A stretch of 64,000 nt of DNA, taken from Mucilaginibacter ginsenosidivorax (lineage in GTDB: Bacteria; Bacteroidota; Bacteroidia; Sphingobacteriales; Sphingobacteriaceae). Made by a program: the position numbers and the translations under genes. The stretch spans positions 3,410,001 to 3,474,000 of the forward strand of contig NZ_CP042437.1 of NCBI RefSeq assembly GCF_007971525.1, in the 5' to 3' direction. Each line of letters opens with the position of its first letter. The stretch's first letter is position 1. The notes under the pieces are model-generated. The model was not told the DNA's origin. It did no database searches and was given only the letters and a program-made list of their open reading frames with translations. Positions 61,820-64,000 of the stretch are shown here, piece by piece.

Positions 61820-61932
61820 GTAGAGACGCATAATTGCGTCTCCCGCAGGATATTCAGGATTTGCAAGGCTGATTTGCAAGATCAATTTGCATGTGTGATT
61901 TGCACGCGGGAGACGCAATTATGCGTCTCTAC
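61820..61932. repeat. intergenic inverted repeat, family A, full copy
   Basis: A perfect 27-bp inverted repeat: the left arm begins GTAGAGACGCATAATTGCG (61820-61846) and the right arm ends GCAATTATGCGTCTCTAC (61906-61932). The 59-nt loop contains two or three TTTGCA/TGCAAAT words. This is the most intact copy of family A. Confidence 0.8.
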
Positions 61933-61978
61933 GTTGAAAATTAAAAAAAAGTATTATTGATAATCAATAACTTACATT

Positions 61979-62008
61979 CATGTCATTATAAGGCACGAAG
62001 CAATCCTT
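61979..62008. repeat. half copy of a family B repeat
   Basis: ATGTCATTATAAGGCACGAAG and CAATCC match the left arm of family B; no right arm follows. A solo arm beside the RT gene's upstream region. Confidence 0.5.
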
Positions 62009-62154
62009 TCGATGCCCTAAGCCTTTTTTTCGCTGCCGCAAGTGCCCTCACTTGTGGCCCGCATGCTAAGTATGCGCTGTGCGTTTAGGCAATCAACTAT
62101 GTTTCTCGTCAACCTCAATTCTTTCGCTTTGCAAATTGAGAATCCGTTTAAAAT

Positions 62155-62190
62155 GCAAAATCCCGGGTGAAACAAACATCCGGGATTTGC
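62155..62190. terminator. hairpin in the RT upstream region
   Basis: GCAAAATCCCGG (62155-62166) pairs with CCGGGATTTGC (62180-62190) with one bulged A and a 13-nt loop. No T-run follows. It could be a terminator remnant. Confidence 0.4.
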
Positions 62191-62329
62191 ATATTTATAC
62201 TTGGCATAGTGTTTACCTATCAGCGGGCGCACAAGCCAGGAGGCTGCGACGCGAGCAAGTCACTTAACGCCTTTGCTCGAAATTTTCATCTTTTATTAAG
62301 CCGTCACTATATAAGCCTACTTCCCGCAC

Positions 62330-62502
62330 TTTGTTGGAGTTGTCTCCAACAAACTCGTGGTCCGTTATTATCTCGCGATAGCCAAAGCCATCTGAATTCT
62401 GCCGTTATCGTTACCAATCGGCAAGTCATTATTTAAAAGGAATTGGCTTACGGCTTACGTTTTAACGGCTGTGCCGCCGGGAACGAAGTTGTTGGAGACA
62501 AC
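62330..62502. repeat. GTTGGAGACAAC inverted repeats upstream of the RT gene
   Basis: A hairpin with a 10-bp stem (62330-62339 with 62344-62353, loop TTGT) overlaps GTTGTCTCCAACAA (62339-62352). Its reverse complement TTGTTGGAGACAAC occurs at 62489-62502, 136 nt further on. No gene is visible here. Confidence 0.55.
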
Positions 62503-62591
62503 ACGAACAAGGTGTAGTAGTTTTTTTACCCGATTTAACAGGATTACGTTTTAGATATTAAATTTATAAAGTGCTTATTGGGGATTAGTAG

Positions 62592-62676
62592 TAATTATAA
62601 GGTGTCAGCAACTTATGATTAGTCTTTATTACTCTTAATTTGTATTATAAAATTTATAAAAATATTTTTATAAATT
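62592..62676. ncRNA. two hairpins just upstream of the RT gene, candidate non-coding RNA
   Basis: TAATTATAAG (62592-62601) pairs with CTTATGATTA (62612-62621), one G-U pair, with a 10-nt loop. A 26-bp AT-only palindrome follows (62651-62676, arms AATTTATAAAAA and TTTTTATAAATT). They lie 30 to 115 nt before the start codon. Some antiviral RT systems carry a structured RNA next to the RT gene; whether this is one is unproven. It could as well be promoter or terminator DNA. Confidence 0.3.
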
Positions 62677-62705
62677 AGCCATACTCTGAACCACCTTATA
62701 TATCA

Positions 62706-64000
62706 ATGTTAGATCAATCCTTTTCCCCAGATAATTTTAAGACGATAATACAAATACTTAACAGAAAGGGTATATATATCGAGGGAGAAGGCAAATTTAC
62801 AAGAGATGTTTTCCTTCCATCGAGAAGAGAAGCCAATAAATTACTATCCATAAATCAAACTATAAAGAGTGAAAGAGAAAGACTTATCATTAACGCAAAA
62901 CGAAATAGTACAAAATTTGACTACGGAAGCTATAAATTTTTCAAAGACGCATTCAGTGACCTTAAAACAAAGATAAGGAAGGTAAAGGACGAAAAACTCG
63001 AGGAAGTTCTAAACGAACTATCCGAACTTGTTAACAAAGAATCTTATAAAGTAGGTTTTAATAGAGGACATATAAAATGGGGTAAGCAACTTTATGTTGA
63101 TAACGGCACCGCCGAGGATTTTCTTGTATTGAAACAGATACAATACAATTTAAAAAAATCATTTAAAGTTAAACCCTCAAGCAGATCTTTAATATTACCA
63201 CAGCTTATTACCTTGCTTGAGGATAAGTTTTCTAAAACAGTGATCAGAACAGATATTAGTAGTTTTTACGAAAATATAGATCACGGCTTACTGATTAGTA
63301 AAATAGGTAATAATAACGTTCTGAGTTCACCCTCTAAACGAATTATTAAACAGGTTTTAAACGCCTATTGGCAGACGTTAATTGCAGACGGGTTGAAATT
63401 GTCGACTGACATAAGAGTTGGGATACCAAGGGGTTTTGGGATTAGCGCCTATCTGGCTGAAGTTTTTATGCGCGAGTTTGATAGTCGTATTCGAGCTCTT
63501 CCTAATGTAACCTATTATGCGCGCTATGTTGACGATATTATTATAATTATTACGCCAAATAGCAGGCACGAGACAATTTCTCCAAACAGTTACATAGACA
63601 GAGTAGAGAAAATTTTGGATGAAGAGGTCAAGCTGAGTTTAAACTTAGAAAAAACAAAAGTACTTGACTTGCGGCCTGTTGCCAGTAAACTGACATCCAT
63701 CAGTACGTTACAAATGACATTTCTAGGTTATATATTTATTTTTAAGTATCGGCATGTTGATAACGATATAAGCAACCCTATTAGTTTGCAGAACGTTGTC
63801 GTTAGAATGTCAAGAGAACGTAAAAAAAGATATGCGAAGAGAATAATAAATGCTTTTAAAATTTATGACCGAGGAAGAACAGTCTTCTTAAAAAAGTCTA
63901 ATCGATTATTAATAAGGAGAATTAAATATCTAACAAGTAATACGAAACTAATCGGCAATAAATCAAAGGCATTCGTTGGCGTTTACTTCTCTAATATTTT
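62706..64000 (+). CDS. UG/DRT-type antiviral reverse transcriptase, Drt3a-like, 3' truncated by window end
   Basis: The frame is open from the first in-frame ATG after a stop to the last base, at least 431 residues. It begins MLDQSFSPDNF and includes NRKGIYIEGEG. RT motifs: VIRTDISSFYENIDHG with catalytic D183, VGIPRGFGISAYLAEVFM near 240-257, YYARYVDDIIIII with YVDD at 274-277, and a TFLGYIF motif near 338-344. No maturase or integrase domain is seen. The QSFS-NF start, the LKQIQYNLKK and KVKPSSRS segments, and PRG-GISAYLAE are what I remember of Drt3a (UG3), part of the DRT type 3 defence system. The coding sequence is AT rich, with many AGA and ATA codons, unlike its neighbours; recent transfer is likely. 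The C-terminus and any second RT lie outside the window. Confidence 0.8.
   Translation, partial: MLDQSFSPDNFKTIIQILNRKGIYIEGEGKFTRDVFLPSRREANKLLSINQTIKSERERLIINAKRNSTKFDYGSYKFFKDAFSDLKTKIRKVKDEKLEEVLNELSELVNKESYKVGFNRGHIKWGKQLYVDNGTAEDFLVLKQIQYNLKKSFKVKPSSRSLILPQLITLLEDKFSKTVIRTDISSFYENIDHGLLISKIGNNNVLSSPSKRIIKQVLNAYWQTLIADGLKLSTDIRVGIPRGFGISAYLAEVFMREFDSRIRALPNVTYYARYVDDIIIIITPNSRHETISPNSYIDRVEKILDEEVKLSLNLEKTKVLDLRPVASKLTSISTLQMTFLGYIFIFKYRHVDNDISNPISLQNVVVRMSRERKKRYAKRIINAFKIYDRGRTVFLKKSNRLLIRRIKYLTSNTKLIGNKSKAFVGVYFSNI

Noticed and set aside
62167..62436. 89-codon open frame upstream of the RT
   Set aside because: It crosses two hairpins and inverted repeats, has cysteine- and leucine-rich random composition, and no family features.
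61424..62705. possible tRNA or tmRNA gene as insertion site
   Set aside because: I looked for a T-loop GTTC-AAT and an acceptor stem and found none; only repeats and hairpins were seen.
62706..64000. group II intron maturase, retron or DGR reverse transcriptase
   Set aside because: No maturase X or HNH region, no retron-like short N-terminus with msr/msd upstream pattern, and no template/variable repeat pair seen; the N-terminal QSFS-NF block fits UG/DRT RTs better. The truncated end leaves some doubt.

Overview
The window looks like a chromosomal segment of a Bacteroidota bacterium, most likely Sphingobacteriaceae and close to Mucilaginibacter or Pedobacter. The signs are a SusC/SusD outer-membrane pair, BlaI-M56 and LytTR regulators, DUF4197, DUF4407 and PI-PLC-C1 type proteins, promoters of the TTTG-N19-TAnnTTTG form, few Shine-Dalgarno sequences, and gene gaps filled with palindromic repeats. 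The genus is an inference; no rRNA is present.

Layout. 1-5405 is an alpha-glucan and trehalose block: a GH65 enzyme cut by the left edge, a GH37 trehalase and a GH13 alpha-glucosidase. 5675-11990 holds single housekeeping genes (AhpD-like, an MDR reductase with a Crp/Fnr regulator, two VOC proteins, DUF2461, a membrane metallophosphoesterase). 12440-14629 is a LytTR two-component pair. 15101-20878 is a SusC-SusD-phosphoinositide phospholipase C locus. It is followed by a beta-strand-repeat protein, the bifunctional fucose enzyme Fkp, a ClC transporter and a small operon with a cysteine-rich Crp/Fnr regulator. 28378-37853 holds an HPP protein, a BlaI-M56 pair with a clear operator, a GH97 enzyme and a SNF2 helicase. 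38025-41598 is a phosphate block (PiT, DUF47, orphan histidine kinase).

41608-46201 is a compact phenolic-lipid-like locus: YceI protein, type III polyketide synthase, FAD oxidoreductase and methyltransferase on the minus strand, with a UbiA prenyltransferase divergent from them. 46202-47957 is a repeat field ending in an IS200-like/RAYT transposase and a dead partial copy of it. 48000-56280 holds a porin, HD, XRE, flavodoxin, PepSY, DUF4407, rhodanese, SPFH and lipocalin genes. 56466-61423 is the translation cluster rplM-rpsI-rpsB-tsf, then nagA and pyrH, all on the minus strand.

The right end changes character. After about 1.2 kb of repeats and hairpins, an AT-rich gene rich in AGA and ATA codons starts at 62706 and runs off the window. 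It encodes a reverse transcriptase with a YVDD active site that resembles the UG/DRT antiviral reverse transcriptases, most likely the Drt3a type. It is the best candidate here for an unusual system; its expected partner (a second RT and a non-coding RNA) would lie mostly outside the window. At least six families of intergenic inverted repeats recur across the window, and one of them is concentrated beside the RAYT-like gene.
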